A DNA stretch of 64,000 nt from NCBI RefSeq assembly GCF_003001675.1, contig NZ_PVYW01000012.1, forward strand, positions 1-64,000. Direction: 5' to 3'. The translations under genes were made by a program, and so were the position numbers. The stretch is from Cohnella sp. SGD-V74 (lineage in GTDB: Bacteria > Bacillota > Bacilli > Paenibacillales > Paenibacillaceae). Below are positions 16,497 through 25,136 of this stretch, in pieces. Positions within the stretch are counted from its first letter, which is position 1; every line of letters begins with the position of its first letter. The notes beneath the pieces are model-generated. The model was not told the origin of the DNA. It searched no databases and was given only the letters and a program-made list of their open reading frames with translations.

Positions 16497-18074
16497 GTGG
16501 CTTGGAACATGAACATTCGAACGAAGCTGTTAACTGGATTCGGAATCGTACTTATTCTTCTCTTGACGGTGGGGGTCGTATCGGTCACCCAGATGTCGTC
16601 GTTAAAGGGCTCCATCTCGGAGATTAAGGACGAGTGGATGCCAAGCACGTACAAGCTGTCCCAACTGCGGGGCGATTTTAACGGAATAAGCGGACAGCTG
16701 CTGTTAATGAAATTCGAGACGGACGAGAAGACGAGGAGCTCCATGATCGCGGCGGTGAAAGGCTCGATGGACAGCTTCCGCGCGGGAATGCAAGAGTATC
16801 AAGCGCTGATTGTCGAGGCGGAAGAGCAGGCGAAGTACGACGATATTCGCGAGAAGACGGAACGATTCTTCGCCACGGTGGAGCAGATGGTCGGCGATGC
16901 GGAGCGGGAAGGCGCGAATACGGATCTGACTCTTATCCGGGAAGCGCTGCCGCTCGTGCAGACGATCCGGTCGGACATGAACGAATGGATCGGGTACATC
17001 GTGCAAGGATCGGACGAGAAGATCGCGGATACCTTCGAATCGAACCGCGTAGGAACGATAGCCGTCATCGTGCTCGGCTCGCTCGCGCTCGCGCTTGGCG
17101 TTGCTCTGTCCCTGTTCCTGTCGTCCAGGCTCGTTCGTTCCATCAAGTCGGTCGTAAACGTCGCCACCCGCGCCGCTCAAGGCGATCTGACGGAACGGGC
17201 GGAGTCGCTCACGAAGGACGAGGTCGGCGTTCTGGCAGGCGCTTTCAACGAAATGATGGGGAATTTGCGCTCGCTGATCGGGCATACGCTCGGTTCGGCA
17301 CAGAGCGTCGCCGCCGCCGCGCAGGAAATTTCGGCGACGACGGAGGAGATCGCCAGAGGCAGTACGGACCAGGCGGAATCGGCCCAGACGATCAACGAGC
17401 TCGTACAGGAAATGTCCAGAGCGGTCGCCGCCGTCGCATCGAACGCGAGCTCGGTCGCGGAGTTGTCCGACCGCGCCAGACGCGGGGCGGAGGAAGGCGG
17501 GGAAGCGATCGAAGCTTCGCTGCACAGCATGGACAGATTGTCCGAACAGATGCGCCTGCTGGAGCAGGATTCGCAGCAGATCGGCCAGATTATCGAAGTC
17601 ATCGACGAAATCGCCGAGCAGACGAATCTGCTGGCGTTGAACGCGGCGATCGAGGCGGCCAGGGCCGGCGATCAAGGAAGAGGCTTCGCAGTCGTCGCCG
17701 ACGAGGTTCGCAAGCTCGCGGAACGGAGCGGGGAAGCGACGAAGCAGATCGCGTCGATCATTATAGGAATGCAGCGGAATACCGACCAAAGCGTCAAAGC
17801 GGTGGAAGAGGCGGCCGGATTGTCGGCGGCGACCGGCCGGACGTTCGAGCGCATCGTCGGCATGGTGACGGAGACGGCCGGGCAAGTGTCCGAGATCGCG
17901 GCGTCCAGCGAACAGCAAGCCGCCCAGTCCGACGAGGTGCTGCGCGCGGTCGAATTGATCGCGGCGGCCAGCCAGCAGTCCGCGGCCGCGGCGGAAGAAG
18001 CGGCGAGCTCGTCGAACTCGCTGGCCCGCCTGTCCGAGAAGTTGAACGAGAACGTGTCGATTTTCAGAGTGTAG
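16497..18074 (+). CDS. Methyl-accepting chemotaxis protein
   Basis: The protein of about 525 residues has a membrane anchor (residues 8-30), an extracellular four-helix-bundle ligand domain (about 35-185), a second membrane helix (about 190-212), a HAMP domain (about 213-268) and a cytoplasmic signalling coiled coil with the hairpin tip EIAEQTNLLALNAAIEAARA. It should sense an external or membrane signal and control CheA. Start is uncertain: GTG at 16497 is only two bases from GGAG, while ATG at 16509 (MNIRTKLLTGF) is a more family-like start with a long spacer. cheW follows after 15 bp. Confidence 0.93.
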   Translation: MAWNMNIRTKLLTGFGIVLILLLTVGVVSVTQMSSLKGSISEIKDEWMPSTYKLSQLRGDFNGISGQLLLMKFETDEKTRSSMIAAVKGSMDSFRAGMQEYQALIVEAEEQAKYDDIREKTERFFATVEQMVGDAEREGANTDLTLIREALPLVQTIRSDMNEWIGYIVQGSDEKIADTFESNRVGTIAVIVLGSLALALGVALSLFLSSRLVRSIKSVVNVATRAAQGDLTERAESLTKDEVGVLAGAFNEMMGNLRSLIGHTLGSAQSVAAAAQEISATTEEIARGSTDQAESAQTINELVQEMSRAVAAVASNASSVAELSDRARRGAEEGGEAIEASLHSMDRLSEQMRLLEQDSQQIGQIIEVIDEIAEQTNLLALNAAIEAARAGDQGRGFAVVADEVRKLAERSGEATKQIASIIIGMQRNTDQSVKAVEEAAGLSAATGRTFERIVGMVTETAGQVSEIAASSEQQAAQSDEVLRAVELIAAASQQSAAAAEEAASSSNSLARLSEKLNENVSIFRV

Positions 18075-18089
18075 GAGAGAGGAACCGCC

Positions 18090-18515
18090 ATGAAAAACTA
18101 TATCGTCTTGGGCCTGAACGGGGAAAAATACGCGCTGTCGATCTCGGAGATTCAGGAGATCATCAAGGTGCAGCCGATTACGGAGGTGCCGTGCGACAAG
18201 CCCTTCGTCAAAGGAGTCATCAACTTGCGCGGCAGAATCGTTCCCGTAATCGGGCTAAGCGCCCGGTTCGGGGCGGAGGAAGCCGAGCAGGGACCCTCCG
18301 CGCGCATCGTCATCGTGAGCTCGGAAGCGGACGATATCGGAATAGGTGTGGACAGCGTCGATCAAGTGGCGTCCTTCGACGAGATTCTGCCCCCGGCTGC
18401 GGATAATTCCGCGGTCGCGTCGCGCGACTATCTGGCGGGCATCGGCAAGCTGGGCGACCGGCTGGTCAGCATCTTGGATTTGAAAGCCGTGCTAGGCTTA
18501 AGAGGGGAGCTGTAA
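18090..18515 (+). CDS. cheW: Chemotaxis coupling protein CheW
   Basis: This 141-residue single CheW domain couples receptors to the kinase CheA. Conserved features are EKYALSISEIQEIIK, FVKGVINLRGRIVPVI and DSVDQVASFDEILPPA. GAGAGAGGA precedes the ATG. It sits between the receptor gene and cheA with short gaps, so the genes form one operon. The signal complex would form at the inner membrane surface. Confidence 0.95.
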   Translation: MKNYIVLGLNGEKYALSISEIQEIIKVQPITEVPCDKPFVKGVINLRGRIVPVIGLSARFGAEEAEQGPSARIVIVSSEADDIGIGVDSVDQVASFDEILPPAADNSAVASRDYLAGIGKLGDRLVSILDLKAVLGLRGEL

Positions 18516-18519
18516 TCGG

Positions 18520-21192
18520 ATGGACCACTTCGCTTCGACCTATTTGAGCGTCTTCCTGGACGAGTTGGAAGAGCAGCTGCTGACGCTCGACCACTCCATT
18601 CTCGAGCTGGAGAGCGGCGGCAACCAGCATGATACGATTCAGAAAATATTCCGCGCCGCTCATACGTTAAAAGGTTCTTCGGCGGCGATGGGCTTCCATC
18701 AGATGAAGGAAGTGACGCACAGGGTGGAGAGCGTATTCGACCTGCTGCGCCAGGAGAGGCTGTCGCTGAGCTCCACTCTCATCAATACGCTGTTCGATTG
18801 CATCGACTATCTGAAAGTGCAGCGCGAAGCATTGAGGCAGGGGCGGGCGGAAGAGCAGCCGCACGGGACGCTTCTTATCGCCTTGAACGACTGCTTGTCG
18901 GGTCGCCCGGCCGCCACGGCCGGAAAAGAAGAAACCGACGGATTGCCGGAGATGAACGGCTGCGAGGACGCGGAGTCGGGATGGGCCCAGACCGAGTTGG
19001 AAGAGATGGCGCGTAAGAGGGAGGAAGGCGTACCGCTCTACCTGGTGTCGGTGACGTTGACGGCAGGAGCGGATATGCCGACGGTGCGGGCCATGCTCGT
19101 GCATCGCACGCTCAGCGAGACCGGCGAAGTGATCGCTCTGAAGCCGTCGCTGGCCGACTGGGAGAACGAGGAGCTGCTGCTGTCGGGCCCGATCTCGTAC
19201 GTAATCGCTTCCGGGCATTCACCCGAAACGATCGGGAGCAACGTGCTGCAGCTGTCGCAAATTAACGACGTTAACGTTCAGTTGATCGAGTCGTTTCCTC
19301 AGCCGGGCAGGGTCGGCGGTCGGACGAAGGCCGAAGCTTTGCTGGACGAGCTTGCCGCTCCGGTCGCCGCTTCTGTCGCTGCGTTCGACGCGCCCCCGGT
19401 TGCCGCATCGGCTTCCGCTCCGGTCGCATCTGCCCCGTCCGCTGCGCCGGATGCGCTCGCATCCGCTCCGTCCGCATTGCTTGCGTCTGCGCCCGCGGGC
19501 AAGCTCGAAGCAAGCGCGGAAGGCAAGGCGTCGATTCAGCAGACGGTTCGCGTAGACGTGAAACGGCTGGAGCATCTGCTTAACCTGGTCGGGGAGCTGA
19601 TTATCGACAACACCCGGCTGCAGGAGGTGCGCAGGAAGCTGGGCGAGCGCGCCAAGCAGGACCAGGATGTCGCGACGCTGGGAGAAGTGACGGATCATCT
19701 GAACCGCGTCATCGCCGAGCTTCAGGAGGGGATGATGAAAACCCGGATGCTGCCGATCGAGCAGCTGTTCAATCGGTTCCCGAGGCTGGTCAGGGATCTG
19801 TCGCAGCAGGCAGGCAAGGAGATTCAATTCACGATCGAGGGCAAGGAGACGGAGCTCGACCGGACGCTTATCGAGGAGATCGGCGATCCGCTCATTCATA
19901 TTTTGCGCAACGCGGCCGACCACGGGATCGAGTCGCCCGACGAGCGCGAGAAGCTCGGCAAGCCGCGCAAAGGACAGCTGCTGCTGCAGGCGAGCCACCA
20001 GGAGAACGCGATCGTCATTCGCGTGAAGGACGACGGCCGCGGCATCGATCCGGAGAAGGTCAAGCGCAAAGCGGTTCATAAAGGCTTCATCACCGAGCAG
20101 GAAGCGGCAAGGCTGTCGGACAAGGAGCTTATCGCGCTCATTTTCCACTCGGGGATGTCTACCGCGGAGCAAGTGACCGAGCTGTCCGGACGCGGAGTCG
20201 GCATGGACATCGTGCGAACGCAGATCGAGAAGCTGAACGGGCTGATCGACATCGACACGACGCTCGGCCAAGGGACGGAGATTACGATCAAGCTGCCGCT
20301 GACGCTGGCGATTACGAGGTCGCTGCTCGTCGAGCTGGGCAAACATACCGTCGCGATCCCGCTCGTTCACGTGCTGGAGACGTTCCAATTATCCTCCGCG
20401 AACATCCAGAGCGTTCACGGCAAAGAAATCTGCACGGTTAGAGGAGACATTTTCCCGCTTGTCAGGCTGCACGGCAAGCTGCGCACGGAGCCAGCGCGGG
20501 CGGGCAAGGGATATGCGGTCATGATCGGGGCGGCGGAGCGGCGCGTATGCCTGTACGTGGACCGGCTCGTGGCCAACCAAGAGATCGTCATGAAGCCGTT
20601 GTCCGCTTACTTGGGACAGGTTCCGTACGTCTCGGGGTCTTCGATTCTGGGCAATGGCAGCATTGCTTACATTCTGGACGTGAACGCCGTTGTCCGCGAT
20701 GCGGGAACGGTGACCGATCCCGGACGGGTCGGCAGGCAAGCGGTCAAATCCGTTCATACGGAGAAAAGGGTTACGTTCATGCTGGGCGAACAGCACTATG
20801 CGCTCGACATCGGTCAGGTCAAAGAGATCATCCGCGTGCCCGCCTTGTCGCAAGTGGCGTCGACGGCGCCGGAAATGCTCGGCATGTTCAACCTGAGAGG
20901 CTCGCTGCTGCCGGTCGTCGATCTGGCGCAATGTCTCGGCCTCCCTCCGCTGCCGATCGGGGAAGAATCTCGGGTCATCGTCATGAGGGAAGGCGGAAGC
21001 GATATCGGGGTGCTCGTGGATTCCGTAACGGAAGTGTTCAATATGCCCGATAGCGAAGTCGAGACGACTCCCGCGGCGATCGCGAGCGTCGCATCGGAAT
21101 TTATCCGGGGCATCCACAAGCGCGGGGACGAGCTTACGGTGCTGCTGAGAACGGACAAGCTGCTGGCCGCCAGCGGTTTCTGCACCGCGTAA
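18520..21192 (+). CDS. cheA: Chemotaxis histidine kinase CheA with two C-terminal CheW-like domains
   Basis: Domains in order: P1 Hpt (phosphorylated His48 in AAHTLKGSSAAMGF), a P2-like regulator-docking domain (about 165-265), an Ala/Pro/Ser-rich linker (about 275-330), P3 dimerisation (about 335-395, VDVKRLEHLLNLVGELI), P4 ATPase (HILRNAADHGIE, DDGRGID, GRGVGMDIV) and P5 CheW-like (about 580-720). A second CheW-like domain follows (about 745-885, beginning EKRVTFMLGEQHYALDIG and containing FNLRGSLLPVVD). The extra domain makes it 890 residues, longer than a typical CheA, and may link more receptors. No cheY, cheB or cheR gene is adjacent, so its response regulator must be elsewhere. Confidence 0.95.
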   Translation: MDHFASTYLSVFLDELEEQLLTLDHSILELESGGNQHDTIQKIFRAAHTLKGSSAAMGFHQMKEVTHRVESVFDLLRQERLSLSSTLINTLFDCIDYLKVQREALRQGRAEEQPHGTLLIALNDCLSGRPAATAGKEETDGLPEMNGCEDAESGWAQTELEEMARKREEGVPLYLVSVTLTAGADMPTVRAMLVHRTLSETGEVIALKPSLADWENEELLLSGPISYVIASGHSPETIGSNVLQLSQINDVNVQLIESFPQPGRVGGRTKAEALLDELAAPVAASVAAFDAPPVAASASAPVASAPSAAPDALASAPSALLASAPAGKLEASAEGKASIQQTVRVDVKRLEHLLNLVGELIIDNTRLQEVRRKLGERAKQDQDVATLGEVTDHLNRVIAELQEGMMKTRMLPIEQLFNRFPRLVRDLSQQAGKEIQFTIEGKETELDRTLIEEIGDPLIHILRNAADHGIESPDEREKLGKPRKGQLLLQASHQENAIVIRVKDDGRGIDPEKVKRKAVHKGFITEQEAARLSDKELIALIFHSGMSTAEQVTELSGRGVGMDIVRTQIEKLNGLIDIDTTLGQGTEITIKLPLTLAITRSLLVELGKHTVAIPLVHVLETFQLSSANIQSVHGKEICTVRGDIFPLVRLHGKLRTEPARAGKGYAVMIGAAERRVCLYVDRLVANQEIVMKPLSAYLGQVPYVSGSSILGNGSIAYILDVNAVVRDAGTVTDPGRVGRQAVKSVHTEKRVTFMLGEQHYALDIGQVKEIIRVPALSQVASTAPEMLGMFNLRGSLLPVVDLAQCLGLPPLPIGEESRVIVMREGGSDIGVLVDSVTEVFNMPDSEVETTPAAIASVASEFIRGIHKRGDELTVLLRTDKLLAASGFCTA

Positions 21193-21274
21193 TCGAACAA
21201 TATCGAAGGAGTGCTTGACGAACGGACGGTTTCAAGCCACTCTAGTAAGAGACAACCGACAAGGGGGGAACTGC

Positions 21275-22291
21275 TTGATTCAAGTCAGCGATTCGAGGCT
21301 CAAGCAATTGAAGTACATCGGCATCTCGGAGGAAGATCTGGCGTTATTGAAGTCCAAGGAAGCTCAGTTCGCGGAAATTACGAACCAAGTGGTGGACGAG
21401 CTCTACGCGAAAATTACCGAGCAGCCGGAGCTGCTGAGACTGATCAACGGACACAGTACGATCGAGCGGCTTAAGGAGACGCAGCGCTGGTACTTCCAAT
21501 CGATGACGGCCGGCGAGATCGACGAGTCATTTTTCAGCAAGAGACTGTATATCGGCAAAGTTCATTCGAAGATCGGCTTAACGACGAATTGGTATTTAGG
21601 TACTTATATTCTATATTTGGATTTGGCGACGAAGCATCTGAAGCGGGTCGATCCGGAAGATTGGGTCAAGTCGGTTCATTCGCTGAGCAAAATGTTCAAC
21701 CTCGATTCCCAGATCGTGCTCGAAGCATACGAGGAAGACGAGAAAGCGAAAATCGAGAGGTTGGTGGAATCGCGCCAATATATGCTGACCAAGGTGAGCT
21801 CGGTCGTGCAGGAGCTGTCCTCGATGATGGTGCAACTGAGCGCCAGCAGCAATCTCGTCGCGTCGAACGCTTCGCATACGGCGTCCGTTCAGGAAAATTC
21901 CCACGCGAAGGTACGGGAGCTGGCGGGCAGCATCGACGAGATCAGCCAGCTTGGAACGACGATGCGGGAGATTTCCGACCAGTCGCATCTCATCGGCCTG
22001 AATGCGGCGCTGGAAGCGGCGCGCGCCGGAGAAGCCGGGCTCGGCTTCGAAGTCGTCGCCAACGAAATCCGCAAGCTGGCCATGAGCTCCAAGCAGTCGC
22101 TGGTCGCGATCCAGAGCAAGCTGAAGGAAATCCGCTCTTCTCTTGACGAGGTCAAGCACGGCAGCGAAGAGACGGTGCGCTTCTCGCGGGAACAGGCGGC
22201 AAGCTCGCAGGAGCTGTCCTCGTTCGTACACATGATCGATACGGTGACGGCGGATTTGAACGGATTGCTGGAAGAGGACGCCGTTCATTAA
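21275..22291 (+). CDS. hemAT: Globin-coupled chemotaxis sensor HemAT
   Basis: N-terminal protoglobin domain (residues about 1-165) with RLYIGKVHSKIGLTTNWY, in which His97 is the probable proximal heme ligand, then a coiled coil and a short receptor-type signalling domain with LIGLNAALEAARAGEAGLGF. HemAT proteins are soluble oxygen sensors that signal to CheA, and location as last gene of the MCP-cheW-cheA operon supports this. TTG at 21275 after AAGGGGGG (six-base spacer) is preferred; the upstream TTG at 21215 has a ribosome site only three bases away. The signalling domain is compact, so methylation-based adaptation may be limited. Confidence 0.92.
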   Translation: MIQVSDSRLKQLKYIGISEEDLALLKSKEAQFAEITNQVVDELYAKITEQPELLRLINGHSTIERLKETQRWYFQSMTAGEIDESFFSKRLYIGKVHSKIGLTTNWYLGTYILYLDLATKHLKRVDPEDWVKSVHSLSKMFNLDSQIVLEAYEEDEKAKIERLVESRQYMLTKVSSVVQELSSMMVQLSASSNLVASNASHTASVQENSHAKVRELAGSIDEISQLGTTMREISDQSHLIGLNAALEAARAGEAGLGFEVVANEIRKLAMSSKQSLVAIQSKLKEIRSSLDEVKHGSEETVRFSREQAASSQELSSFVHMIDTVTADLNGLLEEDAVH

Positions 22292-22292
22292 A

Positions 22293-22332
22293 AAAAGCGC
22301 ATGACTCTCCGAAACGGAGGTTCATGCGCTTT
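22293..22332. terminator. Bidirectional terminator between hemAT and sodA
   Basis: AAAAGCGCATGA pairs with TCATGCGCTTTT, and an inner CTCCG-AAA-CGGAG hairpin is present. A-runs and T-runs flank both sides, suiting the convergent genes. Confidence 0.85.
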
Positions 22333-22344
22333 TAGCATGTCTAA

Positions 22345-22956
22345 TTACTTCGCGGAATCGTAGCTCGCGCCGACTGCGTTCCAGTCCACGACGTTCCAGA
22401 AAGCGGCGATGTAATCCGGGCGCTTGTTCTGATATTTCAGATAGTAAGCGTGCTCCCATACGTCCAGGCCGAGCAGCGGCTTGTCGCCTTCCATGATCGG
22501 GCTGTCTTGGTTAGGCAGGCTGTATACTTTCAGCTTGCCGTCTTGGCCGAGCGCGAGCCATGCCCAGCCGGAGCCGAAGCGGGTCGTCGCGGCAGCCGCG
22601 AACGTTTCCTTGAATTTATCGAATCCGCCCAGCTCGGCGTCGATCGCCGCGGCCAGAGCGCCGGTCGGTTGTCCGCCGCCGCTTGGGCTGATCGTTGCCC
22701 AGAACAGGCTGTGGTTGGCGTGTCCTCCGCCGTTGTTGCGAACAGCGGTGCGGATGCTTTCCGGAACGGCGTTCAGGTCGGAGATCAACTCTTCAACGCT
22801 CTTGCTTTCCAGCTCCGGAGCGGATTTCAAAGCGTTGTTCAGGTTCGTTACATAAGTGTTGTGGTGACGGCCGTGATGGATCTCCATCGTCGTTGCGTCG
22901 ATGTGCGGCTCAAGCGCGTTAGTCGCGTAAGGAAGTGCCGGTAATTCGTGTGCCAT
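22345..22956 (-). CDS. sodA: Superoxide dismutase (Mn/Fe family)
   Basis: Converts superoxide to oxygen and hydrogen peroxide in the cytoplasm. The 203-residue protein has the metal ligands in MEIHHGRHH, HANHSLFW and LDVWEHAYYLKYQNKRPDY. ATG at 22956 (MAHELPALPY) follows AGGAGGT with a nine-base spacer; a TTG two codons upstream is too near that site. A promoter lies at 23014-23042. The motif set favours manganese, but Mn versus Fe cannot be settled by eye. A second, larger superoxide dismutase is encoded at 36458-37624. Confidence 0.96.
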   Translation of the reverse strand: MAHELPALPYATNALEPHIDATTMEIHHGRHHNTYVTNLNNALKSAPELESKSVEELISDLNAVPESIRTAVRNNGGGHANHSLFWATISPSGGGQPTGALAAAIDAELGGFDKFKETFAAAATTRFGSGWAWLALGQDGKLKVYSLPNQDSPIMEGDKPLLGLDVWEHAYYLKYQNKRPDYIAAFWNVVDWNAVGASYDSAK

Positions 22957-23013
22957 GGTCAATTACCTCCTAAAATGGGATTGCGATATGTAGCCTAATC
23001 GCTCACAGTCTTT

Positions 23014-23042
23014 ATTATCCAATATCCTCCCGATTAAATCAA
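23014..23042 (-). promoter_or_regulatory. Promoter of sodA
   Basis: On the minus strand TTGATT (23037-23042) and GATAAT (23014-23019) have a 17-bp spacer, about 55 bp before the sodA start. Confidence 0.8.
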
Positions 23043-23348
23043 CATAAATGTATAAAAAGTCTCGAGAAGGACCAAGAGAGGAGTCGACGGCGACCTGCAA
23101 CCTCTTCATTATGCCCTTTTCGATCTTGATTATTCGCCATAAATGGCGAAAAACAGTCTAATTTGGCGGTTATAAAGAATGAATAGGCGTATATCTCGTT
23201 AATTAAGCGTTTTCATCTCGTTATCTAGCAGTTTTACAAAAAAAATTTAGCTTATTTTAAGAAAAGAACTAGAATTTTCGCCAATTTGTCGTAAAATGAA
23301 GAGACCGTTAACTGGATGTAAAACTGAATGCTCGGAGGATAAGACAGC
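23043..23348. other. AT-rich intergenic region with a short palindrome
   Basis: This gap before the GNAT gene holds no gene I can support. It contains TTCGCCAT-AA-ATGGCGAA (23133-23150), an 8-bp inverted repeat with a two-base centre that could be an operator, followed by A/T-rich sequence. A TAAAAT at about 23292 may be the -10 region for the downstream gene, but no good -35 accompanies it. Confidence 0.4.
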
Positions 23349-23771
23349 ATGCAGATTCGTTCTTTCCAATTGTCAGACTACAAGTTGGTCGCGGAGCTTC
23401 TGGAAGAGGTATTATCGGAAGAATGCTGCGAAGAGACGATGGGAGCTTTCGCCCGCCAATTGTCCTGGGACAGCGAATTGGTGCTCGTGGCGGAATCGGC
23501 CGGAAACATCGTCGGCGTATTGATCGGAACGATTGACCATCACAAGGGGTATGTCTATCGCATTGCGGTTCGGGATCAGTTCAGACGCCAGGGCGTCGGA
23601 CGGCAGCTTGTTTCTCATATGAGCAACCGGTTCAGGCAGCGCAACGTATTGAAGGTGTTGGTCGCGGAGGACAAGCACAACGAGCTGCTTCGCCCTTTCT
23701 ACGATTCGCTCGGACTCATGTCTGTCAATACCGTTCAGTTAACACAGCCGCTTGCGATCGTAGCGGGCTGA
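23349..23771 (+). CDS. GNAT-family N-acetyltransferase
   Basis: This 140-residue single-domain protein shows the acetyl-CoA binding motif A segment VRDQFRRQGVGRQLVSHM and the preceding beta strand GYVYRIAV. The target amine (protein N-terminus, metabolite or antibiotic) cannot be deduced. GGAGG with a nine-base spacer precedes the ATG. A good terminator follows, so it is likely monocistronic. Two adjacent cysteines in SEECCEET are unusual but of no known meaning. Confidence 0.88.
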   Translation: MQIRSFQLSDYKLVAELLEEVLSEECCEETMGAFARQLSWDSELVLVAESAGNIVGVLIGTIDHHKGYVYRIAVRDQFRRQGVGRQLVSHMSNRFRQRNVLKVLVAEDKHNELLRPFYDSLGLMSVNTVQLTQPLAIVAG

Positions 23772-23790
23772 TTCGAGCGGAGGTTCATGG

Positions 23791-23842
23791 AAAGCATATC
23801 TTTAACGCCATTGCTTTTGGCGGGGAGATATGCTTTTCTTAT
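23791..23842 (+). terminator. Terminator after the GNAT gene
   Basis: AAAGCATATCT (23791-23801) pairs with AGATATGCTTT (23826-23836), with an inner CGCC/GGCG stem and TTTCTTATATT behind. Confidence 0.75.
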
Positions 23843-23909
23843 ATTACACGCATCGCGCGGGCAGATTCGGAGCTGCTCGATCAACCAGAACCGCAGGGAG
23901 GGACGAGCC

Positions 23910-24494
23910 ATGACGGAAAGCGCGGACGGACAATATTCGAAGTGCGTGATCAAGAGCTTTAAGCATGACGGTTCCTTGCATCGGGTATGGCTCGAGAATT
24001 GGCAAGTTCCCGCGTGTCGGCTGCATGAGGGGCTGGATCCCCGTAAGGCATGGGTATTGATCAACGAACATACGACGGTTCAGGAATCGAACGGGCGAGA
24101 ATGGTCGAGCCGCGTTCCCGCCGTCACTTATTTTCTTCCCGAACGCTGGTATAACGTCGTCGCGCTGCTGGAGGAGGTTGGCGTTCGCTACTATTGCAAT
24201 TTGGCTTCTCCTCCTTACAGGTACGGAGACGTGCTGACTTATATCGATTACGATCTGGATATCGTCGTGCTGCCGGACGGAACGGCGACGGAGCTTGATC
24301 GCGACGAGTACGACGCTCACAAAGCTTCTTATCGTTACGGAGCAGCGGTGGAGGAGCGGATAGAGTCGGAGCTGCGGGCGCTCCGCGCGGATATCGGGGC
24401 CGGAGCATTTCCGTTCGACGATGCCGCGGCCCGCTTCTATTACGAGCAATGGAAAAAGCAGATGAACGCAGAAGGAGGGGAACGGGCGACATGA
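23910..24494 (+). CDS. DUF402/YgaC-type nucleoside tri-/diphosphate phosphatase
   Basis: The 194-residue protein matches the DUF402 family, represented in Firmicutes by YgaC and the Staphylococcus Ntdp enzyme that hydrolyses nucleoside di- and triphosphates. Supporting blocks are KSFKHDGSLHRVWLENW, PAVTYFLPERWYNVVALL, YYCNLASPPYR and YIDYDLDIVVLPDG with clustered acidic metal-ligand residues. I start at 23910 (MTESADGQYSK) because GGGAGGGA precedes it; the longer frame upstream runs through a terminator. It overlaps the signal peptidase gene by ATGA, linking their translation. Confidence 0.85.
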   Translation: MTESADGQYSKCVIKSFKHDGSLHRVWLENWQVPACRLHEGLDPRKAWVLINEHTTVQESNGREWSSRVPAVTYFLPERWYNVVALLEEVGVRYYCNLASPPYRYGDVLTYIDYDLDIVVLPDGTATELDRDEYDAHKASYRYGAAVEERIESELRALRADIGAGAFPFDDAAARFYYEQWKKQMNAEGGERAT

Positions 24495-25126
24495 CGGAAG
24501 GAATGGATACGGGAGTTCCCGAAGGAAGAAGCCGCTCGGCTTCCAAGGTTCAGCAAGCTCCCAAAGCGCAGAAGTCCCGCGACCGGGGACCTCTGTTGAC
24601 CGGATGGCGCAAAGAGCTGTGGGACTGGGCGAAGGCGCTCATCATCGCGGCGGCGATCGTGCTGCTGCTTAAGGCGTTCGTCTTCCAGCTGTCGACGGTG
24701 AAGAAAATATCGATGGAGCCGACCCTTCATGAGAACGAATGGCTGTTCGTGAACAAGATCGCCTTGCGTCTCGGAAGTCTGGAGCGCGGAGACGTTGTTA
24801 TTTTCAAAGATCCGAGCGGGAGCGAGGAAGGCAAGGAATACTTGGTGAAACGGATCATCGGCATTCCCGGGGACCAAGTGGAAGTTCGCGACGGGGAGCT
24901 CTATATTAACGGAGAGCTGAAGGTGGAGCCATACACGGATTCGAAGATCGAGGACGGAAACTTCGGTCCGACGACGGTCAGCTCAGGCCACTATTTCGTG
25001 ATGGGGGATAACCGTCATCGGAACGCCAGCAAGGACAGCAGAGCGTTCAAGGAAGTGTCCGAAGAACTCGTCGAGGGCCGGGCGGACTTGATCGTATGGC
25101 CAATCACCCGAATCAAGAAGCTGTGA
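24491..25126 (+). CDS. lepB: Type I signal peptidase
   Basis: Cleaves signal peptides from exported proteins at the outer face of the membrane. The 211-residue protein has a charged N-terminal tail (1-45), a single membrane helix (about 47-68), the catalytic serine in STVKKISMEPTL, the lysine in YLVKRIIGIPGD, and the conserved SSGHYFVMGDNR block. This SipS-like architecture is standard for Gram-positive enzymes. The start overlaps the upstream stop in an ATGA. Bacilli usually have several paralogues, so a more specific name is not warranted. Confidence 0.95.
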   Translation: MTEGMDTGVPEGRSRSASKVQQAPKAQKSRDRGPLLTGWRKELWDWAKALIIAAAIVLLLKAFVFQLSTVKKISMEPTLHENEWLFVNKIALRLGSLERGDVVIFKDPSGSEEGKEYLVKRIIGIPGDQVEVRDGELYINGELKVEPYTDSKIEDGNFGPTTVSSGHYFVMGDNRHRNASKDSRAFKEVSEELVEGRADLIVWPITRIKKL

Positions 25127-25136
25127 GCGATTGCGA

